Of a stretch of 64,000 bases of DNA, positions 8,834-19,376 are shown piece after piece. Under the pieces are notes generated by a model. It searched no databases and had not been told where the DNA came from. It saw nothing but the letters and a program-made list of their open reading frames with translations. This DNA is from Shewanella morhuae. Lineage in GTDB: Bacteria > Pseudomonadota > Gammaproteobacteria > Enterobacterales > Shewanellaceae. Positions within the stretch are counted from its first letter, which is position 1, and each line of letters starts with the position of its first letter. The stretch spans positions 333,778 to 397,777 of the forward strand of contig NZ_FTNN01000003.1 of the NCBI RefSeq assembly GCF_900156405.1. Reading direction: 5' to 3'. Position numbers and translations under genes: made by a program.

Positions 8834-9670
8834 TTAAATGGCTTTGGCTAAACGGGCAGTATTTTGTCCCAGCAGTCGATAACCGTGGGTATAAAGCGTT
8901 GCCCTGCCATTGCGACAAAAACCGATGAGCGTGATGTTGCTTTTCTCTGCTAATTCCAACGCCAGTGAGGTCACGGCGGACATAGCAAACAGAATTTGGA
9001 TATTGGCGCTTGCCGCTTTCTGAACCATTTCAAAACTGGCTCGGCTCGTCAGCAGTACGGCGACAGGCCGTTCAGCTTGGCGCAGCGAAAAAGCACCAAT
9101 TAATTTATCAAGTGCGATATGGCGGCCAATATCTTCATAAGCCGCAGTAACTTGTCCTTCAAGGTTTAGTCCCATCGCAGCATGAGTTGCTCCGGTGAGC
9201 TTGAAGTGATGTTGATTACTTTTAATGTGTTCAAGTGCGTTCTGCAGATGTTGAATATCAAACCGAATATCGGAGTCGACGCGCATAACGGGTTTTACCG
9301 CTTCTTCAAGTTGCGCTACGCCACATAAACCGCAGCCCGTACGACCCGCCATATTGCGTCTTTGTTGCTTTAGCTCCATGAAACAGCGCTGCGTAATCTC
9401 AACTTGAATGAGTATGCCTTCAGGCGTGAACTCTAATTCAACGCCCTTAATCTCATTAATATGCGAAACGATACGCTCAGACAGCGTAAAACCGACGGCA
9501 AATTCTTCTAAATTTTCGGGGCTGGCCAACATAACAGTATGTGAAATGCCGTTATAAACCAGTGCAACCCGTACTTCATTCGCTAAATAGTCAGTTAATT
9601 CTGACGCTTGTCCGTGCTCTAAAAGGGTCACTTTTTTTTCAGTAACCACAGCATGTGAATGGTATTCCAT
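8834..9670 (-). CDS. fdhD: formate dehydrogenase accessory sulfurtransferase FdhD
   Basis: 278 residues, the normal FdhD length. The catalytic loop is GRTGCGLCG with Cys113 and Cys116, the two cysteines used to receive sulfur from IscS and pass it to the molybdenum bis-MGD cofactor; sulfuration is needed for active formate dehydrogenase. The C-terminal block (ALDKLIGAFSL, LLTSRASFEMVQKAA, NITLIGFCRNGRATLYT) is also typical. Cytosolic. It follows selB after a 128-base gap and starts its own unit. The gap has the dyad ATCACAAAGTGAT (9736-9748), which could be an operator, but I cannot name the regulator. Confidence 0.95.
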   Translation of the reverse strand: MEYHSHAVVTEKKVTLLEHGQASELTDYLANEVRVALVYNGISHTVMLASPENLEEFAVGFTLSERIVSHINEIKGVELEFTPEGILIQVEITQRCFMELKQQRRNMAGRTGCGLCGVAQLEEAVKPVMRVDSDIRFDIQHLQNALEHIKSNQHHFKLTGATHAAMGLNLEGQVTAAYEDIGRHIALDKLIGAFSLRQAERPVAVLLTSRASFEMVQKAASANIQILFAMSAVTSLALELAEKSNITLIGFCRNGRATLYTHGYRLLGQNTARLAKAI

Positions 9671-9767
9671 AGCGCCCCTCTTAACCTGTTAAAAACAAGT
9701 AAAAACAATTAGTTTGATGATAATTTAAGACTTACATCACAAAGTGATTAACTAAATAAAAATCGAG

Positions 9768-9796
9768 TTGAATCATCTCGAAGCTTTTTCTATTAT
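9768..9796 (+). promoter_or_regulatory. sigma70-type promoter of selC
   Basis: The -35-like TTGAAT (9768-9773) and -10-like TATTAT (9791-9796) have exactly 17 bases between them. The tRNA begins 16 bases past the -10. This predicts a very short 5' leader before the mature tRNA. Confidence 0.7.
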
Positions 9797-9798
9797 CC

Positions 9799-11823
9799 CT
9801 AGGTCTTCATTGGAAGAACGTCGTCTCCGGTGAGGCGTCCGGATTTCAAATCCGGGTAGGGCTGCCAGCAGTCCTGGGTAGGTTCGACTCCTATGTTCTT
9901 CCGCCAATCCTCGTGAGAGAAAAACAGCTCTGCATCCCTAATTTCCCGGCTATTACTGCGATACTTTCTGCGGGTAAAGCCACTGCGGTCAAAAAACTCT
10001 AGTAATTGAATGCTCGCCTTACGTCCAAGTCCAATCATGTCCTTAAATTCACTCGTTTCAATTTTGCCCTCTGCAGCTACATGCTGACGCACTAAATTGG
10101 CATACTGACAAAGCTGCTCGCTGAGCAAATATCGGTCTTTCACGACAGCGGTAATAAAACCCTGCTGCACTAATTGAAAACACAATAAGCGCAACTTAGC
10201 TGGGTCAAGCTCAAGGTATTCGCCCATTTCGGTCACCCATATCGGTGTAGTTTGTTGCGCTAGCCAAGGTGCTAACCTTTGCCAACATTGCTGCGCATCG
10301 GCATCTAATACTATTTTGTGTTCAGCAAGCTGCAACAAAGCGCCGCGCAGCACCATTCGGCCTTCTTGGCATAGCGTGTCGAGCACTTTATTGGCTAATT
10401 CTGGCGGTAAAACACTGTGGATCATCCGCTGTAGACGACTACGGCCTAACCCAAGTTGATCAGGATGTTGTTGATGGTATTCGCCCAGTAAATGTAGAAA
10501 TTGCTGTTTTTCTTGTTCGAGTAAACTTACGGCAATAGCATAACCGCCAAGTCGCACTAGGCCTGCTTGAGCCAGTAACGTGGCAAGGCCTTCATCGGTC
10601 AGTTGCCAACGCCAAGCGAGTTCAGCTTCGGGCAATGCTTGGCTTTGGCCTAATAATGCCAAAGCCGAGACAGCCTGATTCATGTTGGCTAATTGCTGCA
10701 GCGCATTGACTCGTTCAGGCGTGCGTTTTTTACGATTAGGCACCTTGAGTGACAGCACCCGCCCTGCACCTAAGGTTTGTTTACCGCCTATATGACGCAG
10801 CACAATACGGTCGTCTTGACAGAGTAATAACGGTTTTTCAAGCACAAGCTCCGCCAGACAAAACCCTTGTTCATCCACTTCATTGAGTAGCGAGACGCGG
10901 CCTAAGGTATGATCGCCGCCGTGATGGCAACTGACATTTTGCCAATGTACTAGACCATCGATACCTGAATAATCAAACGTGCGGATATGCACCACGGGAC
11001 GAGTACAGGGCTCAGCTTGGGGTAAGCTGCTCAGCCAATCACCGCGTTCTGGAGCGCGATGGCTATCGACTCCGGCTAAATTAAGTGCGACACGCGTACC
11101 CGTCACTGCGCTTTGCGCTTCTTGTCCTTGGCAATGAATGCCACGCACCCTGAGTTTGCCTTTTTGTGCTGAGCTGTAGAGACTATCGCCGATGCACACT
11201 CTGCCGCTAATGACGGTGCCAGTCACCACGCAGCCAGCACCTTTAACATTAAAGGCGCGATCGAGTGTCATTCTAAAACTGCTTACATCTTCGCTGCGTA
11301 ATGACTCTTGTGCTGCAATATCAAGGATATGAGCGCGCAGTGCTGCGATACCGTTAGTCTGCTGCTCATCAAATTGACTGGCCGCAACCTCAAAAATGCG
11401 ACTGGCATTCATCGCATAGTCTGCCAACAGAGCCTGACCTTGCGCGGCAACTTGCGCAGCTCTTTCGCTATCGACTAAATCTCGCTTGGTTAACACTAAG
11501 GTCAAGCTAGTTAGAGGTAAAAGGGCCAGAATCTGTAAATGTTCGCGGGTTTGCGGCATCACACCATCATCACAGGCTAATACCAATAATGCGTGGCGAG
11601 CATGACTGACGCCCACCAGCATATTGTTGATAAATTTTTCATGGCCAGGGACATCAATAAAAGCGAGGCGTGAGCCATCATTCAATGGCATAAAGGCATA
11701 ACCCAAATCAATAGTCATACCGCGGCGTTTTTCTTCTGGTAAGCGGTCGGTGCCCATGCCTGTTAATGCTTGAATGAGTGTACTTTTACCGTGATCAACA
11801 TGGCCTGCCGTGACAATAATCAT
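9799..11823 (-). CDS. selB: selenocysteine-specific elongation factor SelB
   Basis: 674 residues against about 614 in E. coli. The N-terminal GTPase shows G1 GHVDHGKST (7-15), the G3 DVPGHE near 57-62 and G4 TKRD near 131-134. Two EF-Tu-like beta barrels follow, and then winged-helix repeats that bind SECIS RNA. The last winged helix ends at about residue 628 ([18 protein letters not shown]). The remaining tail of about 40 residues has no counterpart that I know: its codons from about 640 to 671 are the antisense of the tRNA gene selC. The stop TAG is at 9799-9801. It overlaps selA by 4 bases at its start. Delivers Sec-tRNA to the ribosome at UGA plus SECIS. Confidence 0.95.
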   Translation of the reverse strand: MIIVTAGHVDHGKSTLIQALTGMGTDRLPEEKRRGMTIDLGYAFMPLNDGSRLAFIDVPGHEKFINNMLVGVSHARHALLVLACDDGVMPQTREHLQILALLPLTSLTLVLTKRDLVDSERAAQVAAQGQALLADYAMNASRIFEVAASQFDEQQTNGIAALRAHILDIAAQESLRSEDVSSFRMTLDRAFNVKGAGCVVTGTVISGRVCIGDSLYSSAQKGKLRVRGIHCQGQEAQSAVTGTRVALNLAGVDSHRAPERGDWLSSLPQAEPCTRPVVHIRTFDYSGIDGLVHWQNVSCHHGGDHTLGRVSLLNEVDEQGFCLAELVLEKPLLLCQDDRIVLRHIGGKQTLGAGRVLSLKVPNRKKRTPERVNALQQLANMNQAVSALALLGQSQALPEAELAWRWQLTDEGLATLLAQAGLVRLGGYAIAVSLLEQEKQQFLHLLGEYHQQHPDQLGLGRSRLQRMIHSVLPPELANKVLDTLCQEGRMVLRGALLQLAEHKIVLDADAQQCWQRLAPWLAQQTTPIWVTEMGEYLELDPAKLRLLCFQLVQQGFITAVVKDRYLLSEQLCQYANLVRQHVAAEGKIETSEFKDMIGLGRKASIQLLEFFDRSGFTRRKYRSNSREIRDAELFFSHEDWRKNIGVEPTQDCWQPYPDLKSGRLTGDDVLPMKT
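9812..9906 (+). tRNA. selC: selenocysteine tRNA, anticodon TCA
   Basis: 95 bases including the encoded CCA. The ends GGAAGAAC and GTTCTTCC form the 8-bp acceptor stem special to tRNA-Sec. TTCAAA holds the UCA anticodon, and the long variable arm follows. The T loop is GGTTCGACTCC. It matches the E. coli selC layout almost throughout. It lies on the + strand, completely inside the 3' part of the selB reading frame, which runs the other way. It charges with serine, is converted by SelA and delivered by SelB to the TGA in fdhG. Confidence 0.97.
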
Positions 11824-13250
11824 AACTGCACCCCTAGAGTACTTAGCTCAGCAAGCAGCTCCGCCTCATTGTCGATTCCACGTAAATCTAATCTGAGTTG
11901 ATCGTTACTCATGCGGCCAATCACGGGTCGTTCGGCTTGCTTAAAATGCTGTTCTAACAAGCTTAAACTGCCGCCCTTTAAGGCGGTAAAACACAAGGCG
12001 ACGGATGGCAAAAAGGTATCGGGTTGCGAGCCACTACCCACCTGAGTTTGGCAGTCTTGTAATTCAATGCCATAAGCAGGCTGAAACAGTGGTATCAGTG
12101 CCTGCTGTAATCGCTGGCCTATTTGCCTGAGCGTATCTTGGCTACGGGCAAATTTCGCCATAATCGGCAATTCAGTATCTAAGGTTTCTGGCGTGAGGTA
12201 ATGGATTAAGGTGGCTTCTAGCGCCGCTAAAATCAGCTTGTCGCAGCGTAATGCGCGTTTAAGAGGATGACTTTGCAATTGATTAATCAACGACTGTTTG
12301 CCGACAATTAAGCCTGACTGAGGCCCACCTAATAATTTGTCACCCGAAAAACTCACTAAATCAACCCCGTCCAGTAGCATGGCCTGCGGGGTAGGTTCTT
12401 GTTTAAGACCAAAACGGCGTAAATCGGTGAGTGAGCCACTGCCCAGATCTGAGATTAATGCAATACCGCGCTCGCGACATAACTCACCCAGCTTGGCCTC
12501 TTCTACCGCCGCGGTAAAACCACTGATGTGATAGTTACTGGTATGAACCTTCATGATGGCGGCAGTATTTTCAGTAATGGCTTGCTCGTAATCTTTAAGA
12601 TGAGTGCGGTTGGTACTGCCTACTTCCACTAAGGTACAACCTGCTTGACGCATGATGTCGGGGATACGAAATGCTCCGCCAATTTCCACCAGCTCACCGC
12701 GAGAAACGATGACTTCTTTCCCCGCCGTTACCGCAGATAACATCAACAATACAGCGGCAGCATTATTGTTAACCACACAACAGGCCTCTGCTCCAGTAAG
12801 GCGATGGATCAAACCACTAATGGCATTATCGCGATGGCCACGTTCTCCTGCGGCTAATTCAAATTCTAGCGGTGTTGGGTAACGCATTACCGAGCTGACC
12901 GCTTTAATGGCGGCTTCCGACTGCTGGGCGCGGCCAAGATTGGTATGCAAAATCGTACCCGTAAGGTTCCACACCGGTTTTAGGCTGTGGCAATAGTCTC
13001 TTGACAGTTGATCAACCAAGCATCCGTGCAATTGCGCGGGGTCAGAACACCAATTTGGTAAGCGGTGCTCCTGACTAATTAACGTGCGCGCAGCATGTAA
13101 ATGCCCATCCAACGCCGCCTTTACCGCCGCCTTACCGTAGGTCTGCTGCAATTGTGCAAAGCTCGGCTTTGCCAATAGGCTGTCCATTGAAGGTAAAGCG
13201 CGATACAGGGCTTGTGGCGTGTCGGGTGCTTGGGTCATCATCTGTGTCAT
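11820..13250 (-). CDS. selA: L-seryl-tRNA(Sec) selenium transferase SelA
   Basis: About 476 residues from the start chosen; the frame is open from a GTG at 13307 (495 residues). SelA turns Ser-tRNA(Sec) into Sec-tRNA(Sec) with selenophosphate. Visible marks are LHTNLGRA (about 148), a PLP-binding region with [13 protein letters not shown], and [12 protein letters not shown] with the PLP Schiff-base Lys. The ATG at 13250 gives an N-terminus ([23 protein letters not shown]) like that of known SelA, but no strong ribosome site is visible at either start. It begins shortly after fdhE and overlaps selB by 4 bases, so it belongs to the fdhGHI-fdhE-selAB operon. Confidence 0.94.
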   Translation of the reverse strand: MTQMMTQAPDTPQALYRALPSMDSLLAKPSFAQLQQTYGKAAVKAALDGHLHAARTLISQEHRLPNWCSDPAQLHGCLVDQLSRDYCHSLKPVWNLTGTILHTNLGRAQQSEAAIKAVSSVMRYPTPLEFELAAGERGHRDNAISGLIHRLTGAEACCVVNNNAAAVLLMLSAVTAGKEVIVSRGELVEIGGAFRIPDIMRQAGCTLVEVGSTNRTHLKDYEQAITENTAAIMKVHTSNYHISGFTAAVEEAKLGELCRERGIALISDLGSGSLTDLRRFGLKQEPTPQAMLLDGVDLVSFSGDKLLGGPQSGLIVGKQSLINQLQSHPLKRALRCDKLILAALEATLIHYLTPETLDTELPIMAKFARSQDTLRQIGQRLQQALIPLFQPAYGIELQDCQTQVGSGSQPDTFLPSVALCFTALKGGSLSLLEQHFKQAERPVIGRMSNDQLRLDLRGIDNEAELLAELSTLGVQL

Positions 13251-13312
13251 CTTTAGTGTGCTAAAAAAGGAAGGACTTGCATTATCACAAGCCCCTCCCA
13301 CATTCACTTGAA

Positions 13313-14218
13313 CTACTCGGTTTCATGGGCCAGTAGGAGTGGATTGACGGTTGTCGCCCCAAACCCTTTGGCATTAAGCTCTTTATCCAGTATCAAGGTT
13401 GCCAGATCGTCAGCCGCCACATCCATTAAGGGTGACTTTTCGATAAACATCATTTTGGTATAGCCATGACATTCATCGCAGCTTTCAATCCGCACTTGCG
13501 CTTGTGCATCGTCGAGCGACCAAATTGTCATTTCTTTATCTTGGCCACAACTCGTGCAATGGGCGCGAATGTAATGCCATTCGCTCTCACACAAACTGCA
13601 ATGCAGATAACGTAAGCCTGCTCGAGGCTCATCGACAATAACGCTCGCCACCGGATGACTGCCGCAAATGGGACACAAGCTTTGTTGTTTCAGCTTGCGT
13701 TGATCCATACGCTTGATCACCATGGGTGCCCAATGGGACCAATAAAGCCCCATCGCCGCCCACAGGAACAGGCTAAAACGCGCGGGAGCATCACTCATGC
13801 GCCCTTCGCGTAATGCGCGTCCCCACGTACTTAACTGCTCAGGAGATTGCTGCATCAGCAAACGCACTACCCGTGCAACGGATTCATCCACCTGCGGTAG
13901 CAGATCGCTTAACAGTTGCTGTAGTAGTCCTTGCCAGTAGCTATCCACCTCTGAGCCCAAATGAGAAAGCGGAATGGCCCCTTCTTTCCCCCAAGAGAGT
14001 AGCTGACCGAAATCAGCCTCCTTTGCCAGTCTGGCTTGTATAGACACCACACGGCGGCATAGCTCAAAGTAGTCAGCCAGCGGCGAGTCCTTGGCCAGCG
14101 TCAGCAAACGTTGGGCCCTTCTGTGATACACAGCATGGGGATCCACCGCTTTAATATGTTTCAGTTCCAGCGGCGATTCGCTGCCGGGGACCATAGGTAT
14201 CTCGGCTGTTTGACTCAT
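13313..14218 (-). CDS. fdhE: formate dehydrogenase accessory protein FdhE
   Basis: 301 residues, the usual FdhE size. The C-terminal half carries a run of rubredoxin-like Cys pairs: CPICG, CSLCE, CTSCG and CDECH, between about residues 187 and 255. FdhE is needed for assembly of active respiratory formate dehydrogenase and is an iron-binding cytosolic protein that contacts the catalytic subunit. It overlaps fdhI by one base and is followed by selA, placing maturation genes directly behind the enzyme genes. Confidence 0.94.
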   Translation of the reverse strand: MSQTAEIPMVPGSESPLELKHIKAVDPHAVYHRRAQRLLTLAKDSPLADYFELCRRVVSIQARLAKEADFGQLLSWGKEGAIPLSHLGSEVDSYWQGLLQQLLSDLLPQVDESVARVVRLLMQQSPEQLSTWGRALREGRMSDAPARFSLFLWAAMGLYWSHWAPMVIKRMDQRKLKQQSLCPICGSHPVASVIVDEPRAGLRYLHCSLCESEWHYIRAHCTSCGQDKEMTIWSLDDAQAQVRIESCDECHGYTKMMFIEKSPLMDVAADDLATLILDKELNAKGFGATTVNPLLLAHETE

Positions 14219-14862
14219 TAGTGTTTTTTCTCCACGTCTGAATGTTCATCTAACATCAAAGGGTGATGCTTACGACACCAAGCTTTAGAAACTTTGCCGT
14301 AAAGCATGCCCGCGACCGAACCTTCCACCCACGTTGCCATCCAAAAGTGCACTATCACGAATATCATCATGATCAAGGCACAAATCGCATGTAACAGAAT
14401 GGCCCAGCCCACTACTACGCCCGAAAAATACGGTGCAAAGTAAGGCTGCCACATCATGATCCCAGTCACGGTTAAGACGATTGAGGTCACCACAAAGGTA
14501 CGAAATAATACCTTTTGACCCGGGTTGTAATGGCCGATAGGTGGGATACCCTCCTCGTTCTCGAACATCACATCCTTAATCGCCAACATCCATTTGAGAT
14601 CGTTCTTTTCCCATTTGTTGTGATGGTAATAACGCGCCAACAGCAACATTAAGGGTAAACACATCATCAAACCGGCAATGGGGTGAATGAAGCGCGCCAA
14701 TTGGGGTGTTCCTGCTATCGCTCCCATCCATTGAAAGGAAGGAAAAAAGATAGAGAAGCCAGTGAGAAAGGTCACTAAGCCCACGGCAACAATGAACCAA
14801 TGACAAATGCGATCAAACAGCTTATGACGCACTATCATTTCTTGCTTATCATGCTTGCTCAT
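14218..14862 (-). CDS. fdhI: formate dehydrogenase cytochrome b556 (gamma) subunit
   Basis: 214 residues. There are four membrane helices, with His residues suited to two b haems: [15 protein letters not shown] (about 21), FIHPIAG (about 58) and the [21 protein letters not shown] pair (about 154-175). It matches FdnI/FdoI, which anchor the enzyme in the inner membrane and pass electrons to quinone. It overlaps fdhH by 4 bases and fdhE by 1. The symbol follows E. coli fdnI/fdoI usage. Confidence 0.93.
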   Translation of the reverse strand: MSKHDKQEMIVRHKLFDRICHWFIVAVGLVTFLTGFSIFFPSFQWMGAIAGTPQLARFIHPIAGLMMCLPLMLLLARYYHHNKWEKNDLKWMLAIKDVMFENEEGIPPIGHYNPGQKVLFRTFVVTSIVLTVTGIMMWQPYFAPYFSGVVVGWAILLHAICALIMMIFVIVHFWMATWVEGSVAGMLYGKVSKAWCRKHHPLMLDEHSDVEKKH

Positions 14863-15770
14863 TGGTCATCCTCCTCTTTGTCCTTCACCTCTTCCTCTGG
14901 AGGCTGATAACCCGGCTGATCCTCTTCCACTATGTTTCGACCCACAGTGATCTTGTGTAAACAAGCCACGGCAGCCGTTGCAATTAGGCCCGCTGCACCG
15001 AGCGGTTTCACCCAGTCTTGCCACAAGGTGACAGACAATGGGATCTGTGGATCAACAGGCATGTTATAGCTATCAGGCTGAGTGATATCATGTAATATCA
15101 TCATCATCGCCGTGCCGCCCACGCCTTCTGGGTTGTAGAGTCCGGCTTTTGGAAAGCCTTTTTCTTTCAGTTCAGCCACGCGCTTCTCGGAATAGAACAA
15201 CATGTCCTCACGGGAGCCAAAACGCAGGGCTCCGGTGGTGCATGACTTCACACAGGAAGGTTCTAATCCGACCGCTAAACGGTCAGAACACATAGTGCAC
15301 TTGTAAGCTTTGTTGTCCTTAGGGTCGATTTTTGGCACATCGAAGGGACACGCACTGGCGCAGTAACCGCAACCAATACATTTGTCTGAATCAAAGTCCA
15401 CCACGCCATTGGCATGTTGAATAATCGCTCCTGAGGTCGAACAGGCTTTTAAACAAGCCGGATCAGCACAGTGCATACAAGCTGAGTGGGTAAATTGCCA
15501 ACGTAGCTTGTTGCTTTCCATCACCTCATGAAACTCCATCAGGGTCCAACACTGGCCTGATAGTGACATGGGGTTTTGGTAACTACCCTGGAACGTACCC
15601 ACTTCTTCCCGTAGATCATTCCACTCTGAACACGACACTTGGCAGGCTTTACAGCCATTACACTTAGTGGCGTCAAACAGCTTGGCGACCTGCTCCGACG
15701 AGTTACGACCTTTCGCTGCTGGCGTCATCCCTGAAGTTCCAGAGCGGCGGATAATGTCTTGTGATGCCAT
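14859..15770 (-). CDS. fdhH: formate dehydrogenase iron-sulfur (beta) subunit
   Basis: 303 residues. Four ferredoxin-type Cys clusters are visible: CNGCKACQVSC (about 37-47), CMHCADPACLKAC, CIGCGYCASACPF and CTMCSDRLAVGLEPSCVKSC. This is the pattern of FdnH/FdoH, which carry four 4Fe-4S centres from the catalytic subunit to the cytochrome. A single membrane helix (LGAAGLIATAAVACLHKI, about 253-270) anchors the C-terminus. It lies 2 bases after fdhG and overlaps fdhI by 4 bases. Confidence 0.95.
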   Translation of the reverse strand: MASQDIIRRSGTSGMTPAAKGRNSSEQVAKLFDATKCNGCKACQVSCSEWNDLREEVGTFQGSYQNPMSLSGQCWTLMEFHEVMESNKLRWQFTHSACMHCADPACLKACSTSGAIIQHANGVVDFDSDKCIGCGYCASACPFDVPKIDPKDNKAYKCTMCSDRLAVGLEPSCVKSCTTGALRFGSREDMLFYSEKRVAELKEKGFPKAGLYNPEGVGGTAMMMILHDITQPDSYNMPVDPQIPLSVTLWQDWVKPLGAAGLIATAAVACLHKITVGRNIVEEDQPGYQPPEEEVKDKEEDDQ

Positions 15771-15772
15771 AA

Positions 15773-18700
15773 TCAGATCCCCTCAGCTTTAGTGATGTTA
15801 ACCAAAAATGCTTTGAACTCAGGCACCTGTGTATTTGCATCACCGACTTCTGTGGTAAGCACGTTACAGGAGTAACTTTTACGAGTTAACGCATTATGGC
15901 TGCCGTGACGGGGTAACCCGACTGTATGAACTAACTGGCCATTCACCTTTAACGGTTGCAGACGTTTAGTCACTAACGCTTTGGTTTGTATACTGCCGCG
16001 CTTAGAGCTGACAGTGACCCAATCACCGTTAGCAATCCCTTTCTCGGCCGCTAACACTTCGTCCATTTCGACAAAGGTTTCAGGCATAGAAATCGCCGCT
16101 AAACGAGCATGGGTTGACCAGAAGTTAAAGTGCTCAGTCACACAATAAGTCGTCGCCACATAGGGGAAGTCTTTATGTGAACCTAAGGTTTCTTTTACGC
16201 CCGGTAACATACGCACCGCTGGGTTACTGGTCACTTTGTGCAGTGGGTTCACCCCAATAGGTGACTCCATCGGCTCGTAGTGCTCAGGGAACGGACCTTC
16301 GGCCAACAGTTTGAGGGCAAAGAAACGACCCACACCTTCCGGCTGCATGATGAAAGGACCCGCCGATTGCTGTGGCGTTAACTTCATATTGAAGTCGCCC
16401 ACATCAATGCCGTGCCACTTGCCATCAACCCATTCAACGATTGTGCGTTTAGGATCCCAAGGTTTACCGTTGAGGTCACATGATGCACGGTTGTACAGCA
16501 CGCGGCGGTTAGCTGGCCATGCAAATGCCCAACCCGGTGTTACCCCTTTACCTGACGGATCATGGTTATCGCGTCGGGCCATTAAGTTGCCTTCTTCGGT
16601 CCAAGAACCCGCATAAATCCAACAAGCACTTGCCGTGCTGCCATCATCTTTAAGCTCTGCAAAACTACTAATTTGACGGTTAGTCAGCAGATCTTTACCG
16701 TTAAGCTCACGGGCCACTTCTTCAGCATGTGGTGACAATGGGTTATGGTAATCCCAGCTAATGGCATTTAATGGTTCAGGCAATTTACCGCCTTCTTGCT
16801 TGTACAGCTTGCGCATTTCCATCAACACACCAGAGAGGATTTCCGCATCTGGTTTAGCTTCACCCGGTGGGTTAGCCCCTTTCCAATGCCACTGCATCCA
16901 ACGACCAGAGTTCACAATCGAACCCTCTTCTTCGGCAAAACAGGTTGTCGGTAGACGGAACACTTCAGTCATGATTTCAGCAGGATTAACCTCGTTGAAA
17001 CCATCGGCGTTTTGCCAGAAGGTTGCGGTTTCCGTTGCCAGAGCATCAAGTACCACCATATATTTAAGATTACTCAATGCTTTGAGTACCTTATTACGGT
17101 TTGGCATAGAGTTAATGGCGTTAACACCTTGGATAATGTAACCATTTACTTCACCGTGATAGGCCATATCTAAGTGTTTAGTAAAGTCGTATTGTTTATC
17201 CCATTTAGGTACCCAGTCATAACCAAAGTCATTGGCAGCTGTCGCGTTATCACCCCAGTAACTCTTCATTTGTGAAATAAAGAATTTAGGATAATTTTGC
17301 CAGTAGTTGGTCTGATCGGGACGCAATGCAAGCGGCGTATTATGCTTAAGATAAGTCTTAAGATCGGTGTCTTTATCACTTGGTAACTTAAGGTAGCCAG
17401 GTAAGCTTTGACACAGTAATCCCATGTCTGTCGCGCCTTGCACGTTAGAGTGACCACGTAGTGCGTTAACACCACCACCCAGCACACCAATGTTACCCAG
17501 CAGTAATTGCACCATCGCCATAGAGCGAATGTTTTGTGAGCCTTTAGTGTGGTGAGTCCAACCTAAGGCATACATAAACGTCGCCGCTCGGTCGTGGGTA
17601 TGCGTGCTACCAATTTGTTGGCAAACCACTTCATAATCCGCAATCGGCGTACCGGTAATATTGCTTACTGTTTCAAAATCGTAACGATCCACATGCTGCT
17701 TCATTAAATTCCACACACAACGTGGATTTTCAAAGCTAGGATCGATTTTAGCGTGACCTTCTTCGTCTAATTCGTAATACCAAGACTCTTTATCGTAGCT
17801 ATCGGTTTCTTCATTAAAACCACTAAACAGACCTTCATTGAAGGAGAAGTCTTCACGAACTATGTAACCTGCGTTGGTATACGCTTTTACGTAATCGTAG
17901 TTAACCTGTTTAGTTTCAATCAGATAACGGATAACCCCTAATAAGAAGGCAATATCGGTACCTGAACGTAAAGGTGCGTAGTAATCAGCTACCGCAGCGC
18001 TACGGGTAAAGCGTGGATCAACCACTATTAATTTGGCGTTGTTATGTTGCATTGCTTCCGTTACCCAGCCGAATCCGACAGGGTGAGCCTCTGCAGCGTT
18101 ACCGCCCATAATAATAATGACGTTAGAGTTTTTAATATCGATCCAGTGGTTGGTCATGGCACCACGTCCAAATGTCGGAGCAAGACTTGCTACCGTTGGA
18201 GAGTGTCAGTTACGCGCAATAGTATCGATTGCAACTAGGCCCAATGCCCGTGCAAATTTTTGGGTGATATAGCCACCTTCGTTCGGCATAGCCGACGAGG
18301 TCATCATCCCGGTGCTTAGCCAACGGTTAACCGTCGTCCCAGCGGAGTTCTTTTCAATTAAATTCGCATCACGATCATTTTTTAGCAGGCGAGCAATACG
18401 CTGAAACGCATCATCCCAACTAATACGCGTCCATACATTACTGCCTGGCGCACGATATTCTGGGTATTTAAGACGGTTCGGACTATTAACATAATCCACC
18501 AAACCAGCACCCTTAGGACATAAAGCCCCACGGTTCACTGGATGATCTGCATCCCCTTCGATATGGAAAATAGTTTGCTCGGCATTCTTGCCATTACTAC
18601 CCTTGCTATACATCAACAATCCACAACCCACTGAGCAATAACAGCAGTTATTGCGGGTTTCTTTCGCGCTAATGAGTTTGAACTCGCGAACGGCCGCATA

Positions 18701-18787
18701 GGCCTTTTCGGACATCAATCCCAACGCTGAAATTGCTGAAGTGGCAGCTCCGGCAGCACACAGTTTAAAAAACTGGCGTCTGTTCAT
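15773..18787 (-). CDS. fdhG: selenocysteine-containing formate dehydrogenase catalytic subunit
   Basis: One gene of 1004 codons with an in-frame TGA at 18206-18208 (codon 194) read as selenocysteine; naive gene calling splits it in two. The N-terminus is a twin-arginine signal (MNRRQFFKL, then a hydrophobic stretch to about 31), so the enzyme faces the periplasm. The first 4Fe-4S site is Cys48, 51, 55 and a Cys near 91 (ALCPKGAG). Codon 194 is followed by HSPTVASLAPTFGRGAMTNHW, the sequence that follows Sec in E. coli FdnG. The molybdopterin-binding blocks and the C-terminal MopB domain follow. Length compares with 1015 for FdnG. It oxidises formate and feeds quinone through fdhH and fdhI. 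First gene of the operon. Confidence 0.96.
18176..18208 (-). promoter_or_regulatory. UGA selenocysteine codon with SECIS hairpin
   Basis: The TGA is at 18206-18208. Downstream, CGG (18195-18193), a bulged T (18192), AGCAA (18191-18187), loop GTC, TTGCT (18183-18179) and CCG (18178-18176) fold into a hairpin. Counting the U of UGA as 1, the bulged U is base 17 and the loop G and U are bases 23 and 24, exactly the positions known to matter for SelB binding in E. coli. Confidence 0.9.
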
Positions 18788-18925
18788 AGCGTCCTCTCAC
18801 ACTCTTGTCGTTATGAGTCTGGTGATTGCAATGGTAAAATTTGCAACCGACTGAGTGAGCCTCGTTAAAGACCACACTTAATTTGAGATTATCCTAAAAT
18901 AGAAATTAGATAACAAATAATGACA

Positions 18926-18941
18926 CGAGATCTAGATCGCA
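18926..18941. promoter_or_regulatory. candidate CRP-type site upstream of fdhG
   Basis: CGAGATCTAGATCGCA agrees with the ideal CRP site TGTGATCTAGATCACA at 13 of 16 positions, including the symmetric core. It lies about 140 bases before fdhG. CRP is known to control anaerobic respiration genes in Shewanella; binding here is inference only. Confidence 0.35.
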
Positions 18942-19295
18942 AATCACCAACCACAAAACTAAAGACTGAAAACAAGACCGAAATACACTACAAATAGAAT
19001 TTAAAACCAATTTAAACAGACAAGACAAGATTAAAACCCAAAATAAGCACATAGACATATTGTCACACACCAAGAGTACAAATAGTCCCTCTGGTGATGC
19101 ATTTGGTTATTAAAAAAATTAGTAACCATCAAATAATGAATATGCGAACACTTGAAAAGGTTGTTTTTTGTACAGAAGCAAAATCAAAAACTGACAATGT
19201 AAAGAAAAGTGAAAAAAATAACCTGTCCGCGGTGTTAAAAGCCCTCAAAGTACAAAGTTAAAAATCCTTAAAAATGGACAGAAAGCATAAAAAAA

Positions 19296-19318
19296 GGCTC
19301 AAGCTAATTGCTTGAGCC
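19296..19318 (-). terminator. terminator of hutH
   Basis: GGCTCAAGC (19296-19304) pairs with GCTTGAGCC (19310-19318) around a 5-base loop. Read leftward it is followed by a run of seven T. It lies 58 bases past the hutH stop. Confidence 0.88.
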
Positions 19319-19376
19319 CACACTTTCAGTATTTTTATGCGCTGCTACAGGTTAATAATTTCCCGTATCGAACCAT

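Larger units (their letters stand above)
18788..19376. other. A/T-rich region upstream of the fdh operon
   Basis: About 590 bases without a gene. Its left part is the control region of fdhG, including a CRP-like dyad at 18926-18941. Its right end has the hutH terminator. The middle (about 18945-19270) is rich in A on the + strand, and I see no reading frame or other structure. Confidence 0.6.

Noticed and set aside
10269..10538. 89-codon + strand frame
   Set aside because: It is a shadow on the opposite strand of selB with no protein features.
15773..18157. Separate 794-codon gene for formate dehydrogenase
   Set aside because: It is the part of fdhG after the selenocysteine UGA; an internal ATG makes it look independent.
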